From positions 868,001-932,000 of the forward strand of contig OU452232.1 in the NCBI GenBank assembly GCA_911728455.2: a stretch of 64,000 nt of DNA, in the 5' to 3' direction. Positions 45,701-54,235 of this stretch are shown one piece after another. Source of the stretch: Marthasterias glacialis (Eukaryota > Echinodermata > Asteroidea > Forcipulatida > Asteriidae). The position numbers were made by a program, and so were the translations under genes. Under the pieces are notes generated by a model, which worked only from the letters and a program-made list of their open reading frames with translations, was not told where the DNA came from and searched no databases. Numbering within the stretch: the first letter of the stretch is position 1; each line of letters begins with the position of its first letter.

Positions 45701-48700
45701 TTTCAACTTGCCAATTTTATACTTTTCAGACCCCCCCAAAAATAGTTAATTTTGTCAACCAAGCCTTATTATTCTCCTGGGCTCTTGGCGACGGCCATTT
45801 GGGTTTTTATGTGAAAAAAACGCCAGGAAAAAAAAAATGTGTAAATTATGGGTTGAAACGCACCCAAAGGTGATTCCAGTAACTAAATTAGGGTCAAATT
45901 ATATTGATCTTGTAAATAAGTATCAATTTACAAATGATATTTGAAATGATATTTACACAGGTTAGTTTAATGGTATTTATCTACAATTATATAGCATTAA
46001 GGAAAATGTGCGGTTCCAAAACCCAAAGGGTTTTTGCCTTTAAGTGGGTTTAGTTTTTATTTTAACTGTACTTTCATTGTCATGATTGATTATTTTCTGA
46101 AAAAAGGAAAAAGGAAAAATGACAAATTTGTAACGAAATCAACTTATACCTGTCGATGTTTTTAGTAAACACTCTATTAAATAAATCTGTGACAACTTTA
46201 CCAAATTTGATGATAATTATTAATCAATACTTTTAATTTGACTTGTTTGTTGACATGGATTTGATACACACTGTTTTTATTTTGATTTGCCATGTCAAAA
46301 TAAGAGCACAGTGTTCAGGAAACCAGTTTATTTCAAATTGAAGTATTTCAGACAGGAATATTTCTCAGGACAATTCCATGTAAAATTGTTCCATTTAATA
46401 CTTTCCTGACAGAATCAATTATGTATCATACCTTTATACAAAAAATTGGCTTAACATCAGTTACTGGCATGTTTATTCAATTAAATTTTCAAATTAAAAT
46501 TGTACCAATTGTTATTTTCCTGGCAGTATGAATCATGTATCATACCTTTAAAGGAAGTTGTCACACATCAAAATCTAGAAATAGTGACAGTGTAAAAGTT
46601 ATTGGCATTGTGTAATAGAGGCCATGAACATTTCAATAAGTGTACAGTATGTAAATCTTGATACATGTAGCAGTGTACAAGAAACCAATATCAACAAAGC
46701 AATCTCTTGTTGGATGGTTGCAGTTAGTACAGGATACTCAATATTCTATATTCAAGATTGACTATCTATACTTTGATGATTAGTTATCAGAAAAATAGAC
46801 ATGCTCTGCTGGTGGAGCAGAAATTGTATATATGTTTCAATTCTTTTTAACTGAGAAGTTTTATTGGCATCAACATTTGTTTACACTTAATGTTGACAAC
46901 AAAACCAGTTATGTTCATCTATGCATTATAATCGAATTGTTAAATGGAAAAGGTTTTACCTTATCAAAAGTCTAATTATGTTTTGTATTGTATAAACATG
47001 GGTCAGGTTTAATTGGATCTAGATTCAGGGTCACTTCTGAGTCAAGAGTCCAGAGTTTTTAGAGCACATGACAACTGTGGAGTAGGTTTGCCCTTGTAGA
47101 TACAATTAATAGTCTGATCATGATGTGGAAAAAGTAGAACTAGAAACATTGGATTCTGATTCAATCAACACTGTTGGCAACTGTGGAGTAAGTTTGCCCT
47201 TGTAGATACAATTAATAGTCTGATCATGGTGTGGAAAAAGTAGAACTAGAAACATTGGATTCTGATTCAATCCAATCAACACTGTTGGCAACTGTGGAGT
47301 AGGTTTGCCCTTGTAGATACAATTAATAGTCTGATCATGGTGTGGAAAAAGTAGAACTAGAAACATTGGATTCTGATTCAATAAACACTGTTGGCAACTG
47401 TGGAGTAGGTTAGCCCTTGTAGATACAATTAATAGTCTGATCATGGTGTGGAAAAAGTAGAACTAGAAACATTGGATTCTGATTCAATAAACACTGTTGG
47501 CAACTGTGGAGTAGGTTTGCCCTTGTAGATACAATTAATAGTCTGATCATGGTGTGGAAAAAGTAGAACTAGAAACATTGGATTCTGATTCAATAAACAC
47601 TGTTGGCAACTGTGGAGTAGGTTTGCCCTTGTAGATACAATTAATAGTCTGATCATGGTGTGGAAAAAGTAGAACTAGAAACATTGGATTCTGATTCAAT
47701 AAACACTATTGTTTACAGAGTTGATGAGATATCTGATGTCATAACTTCATAATGGTCTATGTACATTGTTGTAAGCATTCAGGTTACATTACAACATTCC
47801 TATATCTTCATTTGATTTTTCCATTTGTTATTATTATTTTCCCAACTATCTAGCTGTGCATTTATATTAAGGAACAGGTGTACAATATGATCAAGTGATA
47901 CAAATACTGCATGTCAGATTGCTATTTGACCTAAAGTGGGAATCAATTTAAATTGTATGAAATAACCAAGAATGATTCTGTAGTTAGCTCATTTATATAA
48001 CATGTTGTTAAATTGGAGTTTTGCAGTAAGTTGGTTCTGTATATAATTAAGATTGACATTACAGTGTTTTATTGCTCATGTAGACTTGTAGTGATTAATA
48101 CTACTCTGTCTCTAAATATTGTATTAATATTTCTGTCAAGTGAAGATTGATTCAATTTCCACATAGTTTATGGACCAGGAAGATCTTCTCATCTAAAGTG
48201 AAAACAAATCCAATCAAACCTTCAAATTACTACAACTTCAAAACATGTTTTTATTACTTTTAATGTTACTGTAACAAGTACAACACTGTTGGAAATAATG
48301 GCTTGTAAAAGATTTTATGTAAAAATATATCGCCAATCAAGACAAATAAACTTATTCAGAAAAATAAATGTAATGGCAAATCTCAAGGCGCTCTTCTTAA
48401 TGTGTCCAAAATAGTAAATTATATGTTGTATTATTTTGGTTTTTACATTACATGTACAACCATGTGTGATAAGCACTGTATATTCAAGTCCTGCTGAACA
48501 TCCACAGGAATACTAATTACTCAGGTGGGATTTGAACCCTCTATCTCTGTATTTTAGATCAGATGTCTTAACCACCCAGTGACTAGAAGCCAGTTTGAAC
48601 CCTGTAATAAGCAGTGGATACCGTATACATTGAATACATGTAATAATTGCATCCAGGAAAAAGACTATTATTTTGGTTAGACCCTTACACTGATGTGTGA

Positions 48701-48987
48701 TAAGCACTTTATACTGAGTGCTTTCAGAGTCTTGTGGGAAAACACAAAAAAGACTTCAACAAAAGGAAGACTTCTAGACAGAAGATGTTTAACTCATGAA
48801 TTCTGTTATGAACATGGTGTAAGTGTCATCATGTCTATCAGTTTCACTTTCACATCATCTTCCTCTTTCTCATCTTTGTTCTTTACAGAAGGAGAACTCA
48901 AGTCTGGTTCAGCATCTTGAGGATGAGGAGTGTGGTAGTCTAAAGCTGAAGCAGATGATGTCACTGCTGGAGCATGAACTAGACTAA
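37759..48987 (+). CDS. Second small-gene copy (exons 2-4) hosting TRIM-B in its intron
   Basis: Exons 37,759-37,835 (KVKKTPSSATRETPVIKSSN... , phase 2 at the end), 48,728-48,818 (VLWENTKKTSTKGRLL...CYEHG) and 48,889-48,987 (KENSSLVQHLEDEE... then TAA) join in one open frame with the same intron positions as 11,204-14,424. A first exon with a start codon was not found for this copy. The 10.9-kb intron contains the whole of TRIM-B on the same strand. The TAA occurs before the end of the exon (donor at 48,997), where the 26.4-kb paralogue has CAA. Function unknown. Partial or decaying gene is possible. Confidence 0.4.
37960..38628. other. Intron sequence, no gene seen
   Basis: Contains the SINE head near 37,889-37,942. 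Parts near 38,520-38,600 match 14,620-14,690 upstream of TRIM-A. Confidence 0.45.
38631..39457. mobile_element. CAGAGGCG-ended element of about 0.83 kb with nested hairpin
   Basis: Begins CAGAGGCGTATC and ends with CGCCTCTG, as in the shorter element at 13,406-13,582. G-rich and C-rich stretches such as GGGGCTGAAGCCCC alternate inside. A palindromic MITE is nested within it. No transposase is seen. The 114-residue minus-strand frame over the left half is not supported. Confidence 0.5.
39127..39277. mobile_element. Hairpin MITE, 151 bp
   Basis: ATATCGTCGCAGAGCTGACA at the left pairs with the complement ending GACGATAT at 39,277. The arms continue through CATACTGACGAATAACCTAC and CAGATCTGACATACCGGC with few mismatches. 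Confidence 0.85.
39460..40100. other. Noncoding; (ATCA)n microsatellite at about 39,717-39,752
   Basis: The AATC-type run follows sequence resembling a LINE tail (TGGGACCCATGAGAGACC). The part 39,770-39,980 matches 14,750-14,870 upstream of TRIM-A. No gene. Confidence 0.5.
40105..40570. repeat. Degenerate tandem repeat with GGTCAAAGGTCAC
   Basis: Three imperfect units of about 130-150 bp share CTATAACTCCCAAACAG-type and GGTCAAAGGTCAC motifs (near 40,192, 40,347 and 40,468). Resembles the 26.8-27.1 kb repeat in its hexamers. Repeat family, function unknown. Confidence 0.6.
40571..41062. other. Region upstream of TRIM-B
   Basis: Shares blocks with 11.98-12.26 kb and 63.48-63.74 kb (for example CCCAGACAA...CAATGCTAGCT and GCAACTGGGGACAT). 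No coding sequence. Likely the promoter side of TRIM-B. Confidence 0.4.
41063..41085 (+). other. Predicted end of TRIM-B 5' noncoding exon
   Basis: GACAGTGGTTAACAGTGCTGAG is followed by GTGAGTACAGATCA at 41,086, as at the TRIM-A equivalent. Only the shared donor end is placed. Confidence 0.4.
41777..44991 (+). CDS. TRIM-NHL E3 ubiquitin ligase (TRIM-B)
   Basis: Exons 41,777-43,037 and 44,375-44,991 join in phase 1 and encode 625 residues. RING ligands are C22, C25, C37, H39, C42, C45, C58 and C61. The stretch between the sixth and seventh ligands is four residues shorter than in TRIM-A. B-box 1, B-box 2, coiled coil and NHL propeller follow in the same order. A start ten codons earlier (41,747) is open but lies in the intron before the acceptor at 41,769-41,770, so 41,777 is preferred. 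Compared with TRIM-A, about forty changes fall in the first 200 residues and about eight in the next 165 (counted by eye). LILKEPRWEL replaces LIGLRWEL before the propeller. No lesion is seen, and the gene is probably functional. Confidence 0.92.
43329..44190 (+). mobile_element. TTAA-flanked miniature element in TRIM-B intron
   Basis: Same ends, orientation and position as the TRIM-A intron element. TTAA lies at 43,325-43,328 and 44,191-44,194. It lacks about 60 bp present at 20,995-21,057, including one ATGGCCGCC motif. The deletion joins two AAATG sequences, as expected for a microhomology deletion. Confidence 0.8.
44992..45271. other. TRIM-B 3' flank
   Basis: Almost identical to the TRIM-A 3' flank. 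Probable 3' untranslated sequence. Confidence 0.45.
45276..45935 (-). mobile_element. Truncated TTAA element downstream of TRIM-B
   Basis: Starts CCCTATACCAGGACAGGG after TTAA (45,272-45,275) and matches the inverted element after TRIM-A up to about TTGATCTTGTAAA, then ends without the second terminal repeat. Confidence 0.7.
45936..47050. other. Noncoding module sequence shared with 23,441-24,529
   Basis: No gene. Indels distinguish it from the TRIM-A copy. Confidence 0.55.
47065..47705. repeat. 106-bp tandem repeat after TRIM-B
   Basis: About six units with TGTTGGCAACTGTGGAGTAG-type sequence start near 47,172, 47,283, 47,389, 47,495 and 47,601. The spacing is 106 bp except for one of 111 bp caused by a 5-bp TCCAA insertion. 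Units are more uniform than in the TRIM-A array and have no MITE insert. Confidence 0.9.
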
Positions 48988-48996
48988 AGAAATCAG

Positions 48997-49460
48997 GTAT
49001 GAGATGAGAGGAACCATGTAGTGTGTCTTAGAAGAAAGAAACTAGAAGTTGACACAAATCCACTCCCTGCTGCTGAGAGTATCGCTTCAAAATATTCTGT
49101 AAGCAAAAATAGAGTGAGACAGGGTCCAAGTTGATTCAAGCCAAATTGCTGAGCTTACTACAGCTTAATGTTAATGTTATTAACAATCAAGAAGACTTGT
49201 GCATTCTAAGTTAATTTGAAGTATTAAGACAAGAATTACTTGCTTTGGTTACAGTGAACAGAAGATTAGAACAGAACTTCTTGCTGTCCTCTATTCCCTC
49301 AAGCTTTGTTAATTCATGTTGCTTTTAAGGATTTTCAAATAGTAATAATTTGTTAGAATTGTCTGATATTAACACAATAACAATTGATAAACCACCCTGT
49401 GTTGGTAAATTTTCTCTATATTAAATCTGCAACAATTATCCATACACAAGTTGTGTAGAC
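48997..49460. other. Noncoding stretch
   Basis: Module homology to 14.43-14.55 kb and 26.56-26.7 kb fades here. No gene seen. Confidence 0.4.
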
Positions 49461-49469
49461 CCAGTATCT

Positions 49470-49520
49470 GGGGCGCTGTACTCCTTTTTTTTTAATTGTG
49501 ACTTAGACAGTCGTACTAGC
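49470..49520. mobile_element. Miniature relative of the GTCGTACTAGCGCCCC element
   Basis: GGGGCGCT and AGCGCCCC flank a short stretch that includes GTACTCC, a T-run and GTCGTACTAG. It corresponds to one terminal repeat of the 62.7-63.3 kb element, probably a deleted copy. Confidence 0.5.
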
Positions 49521-49790
49521 GCCCCGGGGAAGCATGGTGTTACTCGCTTTGATGAACGCTATGATTTGCTGTGACGGTGTGGTACCCTGTTCCCAAAAAT
49601 TGCCCACAGGCATTGAAAATCAGCTTAAAAACCTTTGGCACAAAGAGCAACTTTGACAGGCAACTTGGAGGCAACCAACAGGACAGCATTCAAAAGAAAC
49701 ACTTCAGTCGCTCAAGAGTGTCTTACAATCTCTAATCAAATAATGGAAACATGAAATGTAAATGTACTGCCTGGATTTCTTTGATTACAG

Positions 49791-50550
49791 TTGTTGATTG
49801 CGTCGTCCCATGTGAGAATAATGGCCAGTGTGTGGATGGAGTTTGCATGTGTACTGATGGATTGGATGGTAACCTATGTGAGATGAGAGGTAAGCAAATA
49901 AGAGCCCAATACAGAATGCTGATTAAAGTAGAGATACTCCAGCCCTTGGCAAATAACAAAACAATCTCATGTGAATATTTGAATCCTATTGTCCTGTTTT
50001 GGAACATTTTTGATGATAATATTAGTATGTCATTTCATTTTACTGCATTGATGGTCAAATGCATTATTCACATCTTTGTTTCTGACTGGGGGTAGGTTTA
50101 TGCTGATTAAGTACCCTGGTAATTTTGTGTATCAATCTGCAAGCAGACAAGTTGGCATCAGGCCAAAGTTTCTCGGGTTGTGCGTGATTGGTTAGATGAA
50201 TGACCAATAAGATCCCTTCTTTTGTTTTATTTTCACACCTCAACAGAATCACAGTAAACATCTCTTAACTTTGTTAAACTACATGTAGAAAGTCATTCTA
50301 AAAGTAATTCAACCGATAGTTATAAAATTGGATTAATCCTTAGTCTTAAATTGAACTTATTAAACTGTGTTGTAATGTTTAGGTTGTAGCAACAATGGCA
50401 TTGGATACAGGAATGGTGTAGTCTTGACTGCATTCAACTGTGATGAATGTGTGTGTATCTATGGGGATGTTGTATGTGAACCAGCTAGCTGCAATACAGA
50501 ATGTTATGATCCATATCAACCACCAGGAGAATGTTGTCCAATATGTGAAG
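49791..50550 (+). CDS. EGF-like and VWC exons of an extracellular protein (partial)
   Basis: Exon 49,791-49,889 encodes one EGF-like module with cysteine spacing C-x3-C-x5-C-x4-C-x-C-x8-C (CVVPCENNGQCVDGVCMC). Exon 50,383-50,550 encodes a full VWC domain with ten cysteines ending GECCPIC. Both exons are flanked by AG and GT and are phase 1-1, the usual arrangement for shuffled extracellular modules. VWC and EGF combinations occur in secreted matrix and BMP-binding proteins. No signal peptide exon or start codon is seen, so the gene must begin elsewhere or be a fragment. Both exons are intact, unlike the VWC pieces downstream. Confidence 0.72.
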
Positions 50551-51202
50551 GTAAATCAGTTCAACTTGGGAAAGTTCATTTGACTGAGTAACATACATTC
50601 CCAACAGGAAGATACTTGATTGAGTTCCTTCTGTGGAATGTGTGGTCCCTCAAGTCAAAGGTTAATTGAATCAGTTTGTAAAGGAGAGACAACTAAGGAT
50701 ATGAGGAAATTTATACACATTTTATCATTGTAATTTGTGGTGTTTTTTTGTTGTTGTTGAAGTTTTCAATGTATCTAGTGTTCTTTAATTGAAGTTGTTG
50801 TGTTTTTGAAATGAAATTGTCATTTTATCTTGTCATTTTACTCTTGCTTTTGTATCCAATACCAAATTATATTAATGTACATTGAGCCATTTCTACTCAC
50901 ATTGTAATGTATATTGTGCATTTTGGAATTGCCTCTCTAAATTGTGTGCTATTTGTAATCACATTTTCATTGTTATAAAATGAATTGAAAATGTATCATC
51001 ATGTGTCATTTTATCTTTTGTTCATTTCATTAATGCTCAGATATTCTTTTGTCATTGACACTATTCTTATTTTGACAGGTGAGATGGAGATGTGAGTAGA
51101 AATGTTGCATTATTCATTGAACCATTGTAATATTTCTAGATGTTCATCACCATATGCCCAGACATAGCTGTCTTTGTTAATTGATTACATTTTTTTTTTC
51201 AG

Positions 51203-51333
51203 TATATACATCTATTTGCAGCTGCTATGGTGATTTTGGTACAAGGCACTTGCATCCACTATGGTGTCTAATGAAACCAGATGCTACTGTGAGTAACTAC
51301 TACTATTGCAGGAGAATGCTTGCCTTGATGTGC
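51203..51333 (+). pseudogene. Possible cysteine-rich exon, degenerate
   Basis: After a T-run and AG at 51,201-51,202 an open frame reads SICSCYGDFGTRHLHPLW and then further Cys-containing sequence, with possible donors at 51,289 and about 51,334. It does not fit the VWC pattern cleanly. Confidence 0.3.
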
Positions 51334-51504
51334 TGGTGAGTTTCATCATATTGACAGTTGCTAATATATCATGTAATCTCAAAATTCCATTTGTCAAGTC
51401 TCTCATGTCTAAATGAGGGACAAGTTCAATGTGGTTTTCTGCTAAAGAATGTTGTGTTTTTTCAAATAATGCATCAAATTTCTAATTTACCTTACCAAAA
51501 AAAA

Positions 51505-51593
51505 AATGGATTCTGTTGTCAACCCAGAGGCCAGGTATATGAAAGTGATGAAAGTTGGTTTGATACTGAGGATCCTTGTATAGAATATGCTTT
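51505..51593 (+). pseudogene. VWC N-terminal half exon without acceptor
   Basis: The frame FCCQPRGQVYESDESWFDTE followed by DPCIEYA is a textbook first half of a VWC domain, and GTAAGT follows at 51,594. No acceptor AG is found directly upstream: the place where one is expected reads ACCTTACC followed by an A-run. Confidence 0.6.
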
Positions 51594-51861
51594 GTAAGTC
51601 ACTCAATATCTCTTTTTGAATATTGTCTAATATGTGTACCCCATGAGGTCTTGATTCATCTCTCAAGAAATCAGGGTTTGTGTAGAGCAGTCATTTTGAA
51701 AGGATTTGTAAATCAAAATAAAACTCATTCCTCATGTCTTGAGACATTAACTCACACTCAGTCTTGGGTTTAGAGAACTCCAAGACTTGTTTGATCATGA
51801 TTCTCTTTTTTCTGTCTGGTTGATGAGATTTTAAAATAAGATTGATTGATATTCTTTTCAG

Positions 51862-52036
51862 GATGTGGGATGAGTGGTCAGTCACAAGAGAAGTACCTTA
51901 TAAACCTGATGATACACAATGAATGGAATGTTGATGTGAAGGAAACACAACACATTGCTTGCCAGTCTTATGCCCAACACTGACATGTAAACCAGAGTGA
52001 TTGTATCTGAAGGATCATGCTGCCCATCTTGTATTG
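51862..52036 (+). pseudogene. VWC exon with two TGA stops and a frameshift
   Basis: The acceptor is at 51,860-51,861 and the donor GTGAG at 52,037. The frame runs WDEWSVTREVPYKPDDTQ, then TGA (51,920-51,922), MEC, TGA (51,932-51,934), CEGNTTHCLPVLCPTLTC, KPE, and then needs a one-base shift near 51,998 to read SEGSCCPSC. The first TGA stands where the VWC pattern C-x2-C-x-C requires its first cysteine, so a TGT or TGC to TGA change is the simplest explanation. Confidence 0.65.
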
Positions 52037-52833
52037 GTGAGCATGGGGGGCAGAAGGGTTGATTTGCTCAAAACCAATTTCTACAAAAAAGCACCTTTAC
52101 TTGCTCGAATTTTCCCCACTGCTTGGCCTGAATTTGGGAGGCAGTTAGCCACCCCGGCTTGTACGCCCATGTTGATGAGTCTTAACTTCATTGGAAACAA
52201 TTATTGCATGATGATATGGATGAAGTTAACTTCCTTATAAGATGATTAATTGTCTCACAGTAAACTTGAAAACTCATTACAGATTCATCAAATTCTTAAA
52301 TTATAATTTTCTTTATTATATGATTCTGATGAATATTATTTTGTTGTGTATATTACATTGCATATCAAAATGAAGACATGAAAGTTTTATTTTCCATGTA
52401 TGTTGCATTGATTATAAAAATGATGAAAAAGAATATGAAGGTACTTTACATTTTGTGCAAATTGTTTTTGTAACTGCATATTCCAAGTGTATTAACTTGT
52501 TATTGTGTGCATTTTGTTGGTCTATGCTTCTGATGAAGGTCTGGTTTGGATCTTAAGTTAAGGTCAACTACTTTATTTAACTCTGTTTATTTACATTAAT
52601 ATTTGTATAGGTTTATTTTCTTTCTCAATATTTATTGAAATATTTTTCTCGATCTTAATGTTTATTTTAAACTGTGAAGGTTTTATTTCTACTGGTATTG
52701 AGAGGTTGTAGGGATAATTACTAGATTCACAATGTATAGTATTGTGATTTAAAAATTAAATCATTAATGTGAAGTAAAATCAGACAAACATTTTAAAACA
52801 TCAGTTATTAAATGATTGTAGTTTTCATTCTAG
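52037..52833. other. Intron-like sequence
   Basis: No gene. The duplicated unit starts inside it at 52,386. Confidence 0.45.
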
Positions 52834-52993
52834 GCTGGTACCCTAGACTGTGATGTTGAAGATTGCACAGAGCTTCCTTGTACTCGGCTTCCAGATAATT
52901 ACTGCCCTCTATGTTTGGATCAGGATTGTTGATTTGATCAATGGAGAATCTTTTCAACCAGCTGGAGATCAAAGAACAAACTCTACCTGTAAT
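52834..52993 (+). pseudogene. VWC-type exon fragment, copy 2, frame-broken
   Basis: Same structure as 448-607, with the same acceptor, the same +1 offset between the VWC end and the next VWC start, and a GTAAGT donor. A single change turns PAADQ into PAGDQ. The ATG-initiated frame here continues through the donor to 53,191 only because a stop present in copy 1 is changed. Confidence 0.6.
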
Positions 52994-53319
52994 GTAAGTC
53001 CTTCAGAGATTCTTTTGAATAACAGCCATTATTCATCAATAGCATTTGATATTGTCAAGTCTGCTAACACATTTCTGTATGAAAGTAAGATAGTCTGCAG
53101 TAACTCTCACTTCTTAAAACAAAGCAATACTCTCAAAGTACCAATTATTAACGAACAACATTGCAGTCAAGATGTTTTGTTGACTAAATAAATACTGTTT
53201 GGCCATTCTTTTTGTGTGATTGTCAGTATTTAATATAAATTCATATTAATATTGATAAACAATTTGATTATTTTTCTGCTCAATTTTGAAAAGTTTCTTT
53301 TTGTTTTTTGTACTCTCAG

Positions 53320-53588
53320 GTGCATTCTGTTTGTATAAAGGAGAGAGATACTTCACTAATACAGCTTGGAAGAGTGGATGTGATATCTGTTATGATATTA
53401 TGCTGAATATCAAGCATACTGACCATGTTATCAATACCATCATCTACACTATGATCAACTCAAACCATCTTGGCAGCTCAAGTTCCTTGTGCACATACTC
53501 AGCATGCAAGACAATGAACCTGTTAAATTATATGCCCTATATACACCACCCTATGGGAAAAGAGACCAGGACATCATTTCTAACATAA
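53320..53588 (+). pseudogene. VWC N-terminal half exon, copy 2
   Basis: Reads GAFCLYKGERYFTNTAWKSG and CDIC after an acceptor at 53,318-53,319. It then continues past the point where copy 1 is frameshifted, adding CTYSACKTMNLL and ending at 53,588. The entry phase (1) does not match the phase-0 end of the preceding exon, so an intermediate exon is missing or the array no longer splices into a protein. It could be the true C terminus of the VWC gene. Confidence 0.5.
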
Positions 53589-53864
53589 GTTCAGTGTCTG
53601 CTTGGACATAGTGAAGGCATGCTGCAACCAGAGCAAATCACAACACTTGCCCAAGATTGCAGTCATTGGAAGAAGCTTGTAGTTGCCTGCTCTGCAACCT
53701 AAGGATGATGATGATGATGTCTTCTAATGAGGATGACTTCTCTATGTTCCAACAACCCTGTAGTCCAACAGTCTTATGTTCTGATAACCCCTCATGTTCT
53801 ACACACTAGGGTTTGGGTGACGGTTAGGGTATGGATTAATATTGGGAACCTACATATTTTGGTA
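53589..53864. other. Noncoding, possible 3' untranslated sequence
   Basis: Short GAT-rich run at about 53,704. No gene. Confidence 0.4.
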
Positions 53865-54235
53865 TGTCAGAACATAATGTTGGGTTGTTGGAACATAGGT
53901 GTGTCCAACCATAGGGGTGTCAGAACATAAAGTTGGGTTGTCGGAACATTGGGGTGTTGGAACATCTGGGTGTCCGAACATAGGGATGTCGGAACATAGG
54001 GGTTATCGGAACCTGGGGGTCTGGCGACTTAGGGTATGTCATAACATAGGTGTGTAGGAACATTGGGGTGTCGTAACATAGGGTTGTCATAACCTAGTGG
54101 TGTCAGAACTGGGGTGTCCGAACATATGTATCCAACCAAAAGGGCATCAGAACATAAGGGTGTTGGAACATAGGTGTTTTGGAACAAAGTGTTGTCTGAA
54201 TAGGTGTGTCTGAACATAGGTGATTAAGCATGTTG
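53865..54235. repeat. Degenerate minisatellite, longer copy
   Basis: Same GAACATAGGGGTGTC core as at 1,480-1,680, with about 170 bp more of degenerate units in the middle (for example GGTTATCGGAACCTGGGG). Confidence 0.8.

Noticed and set aside
51920-51934. Two TGA codons at or next to conserved cysteines, as possible selenocysteine
   Set aside because: A nearby one-base frameshift, missing acceptors in sister exons and the absence of any visible SECIS-like element make pseudogene decay much more likely. The second TGA is at a non-cysteine position.
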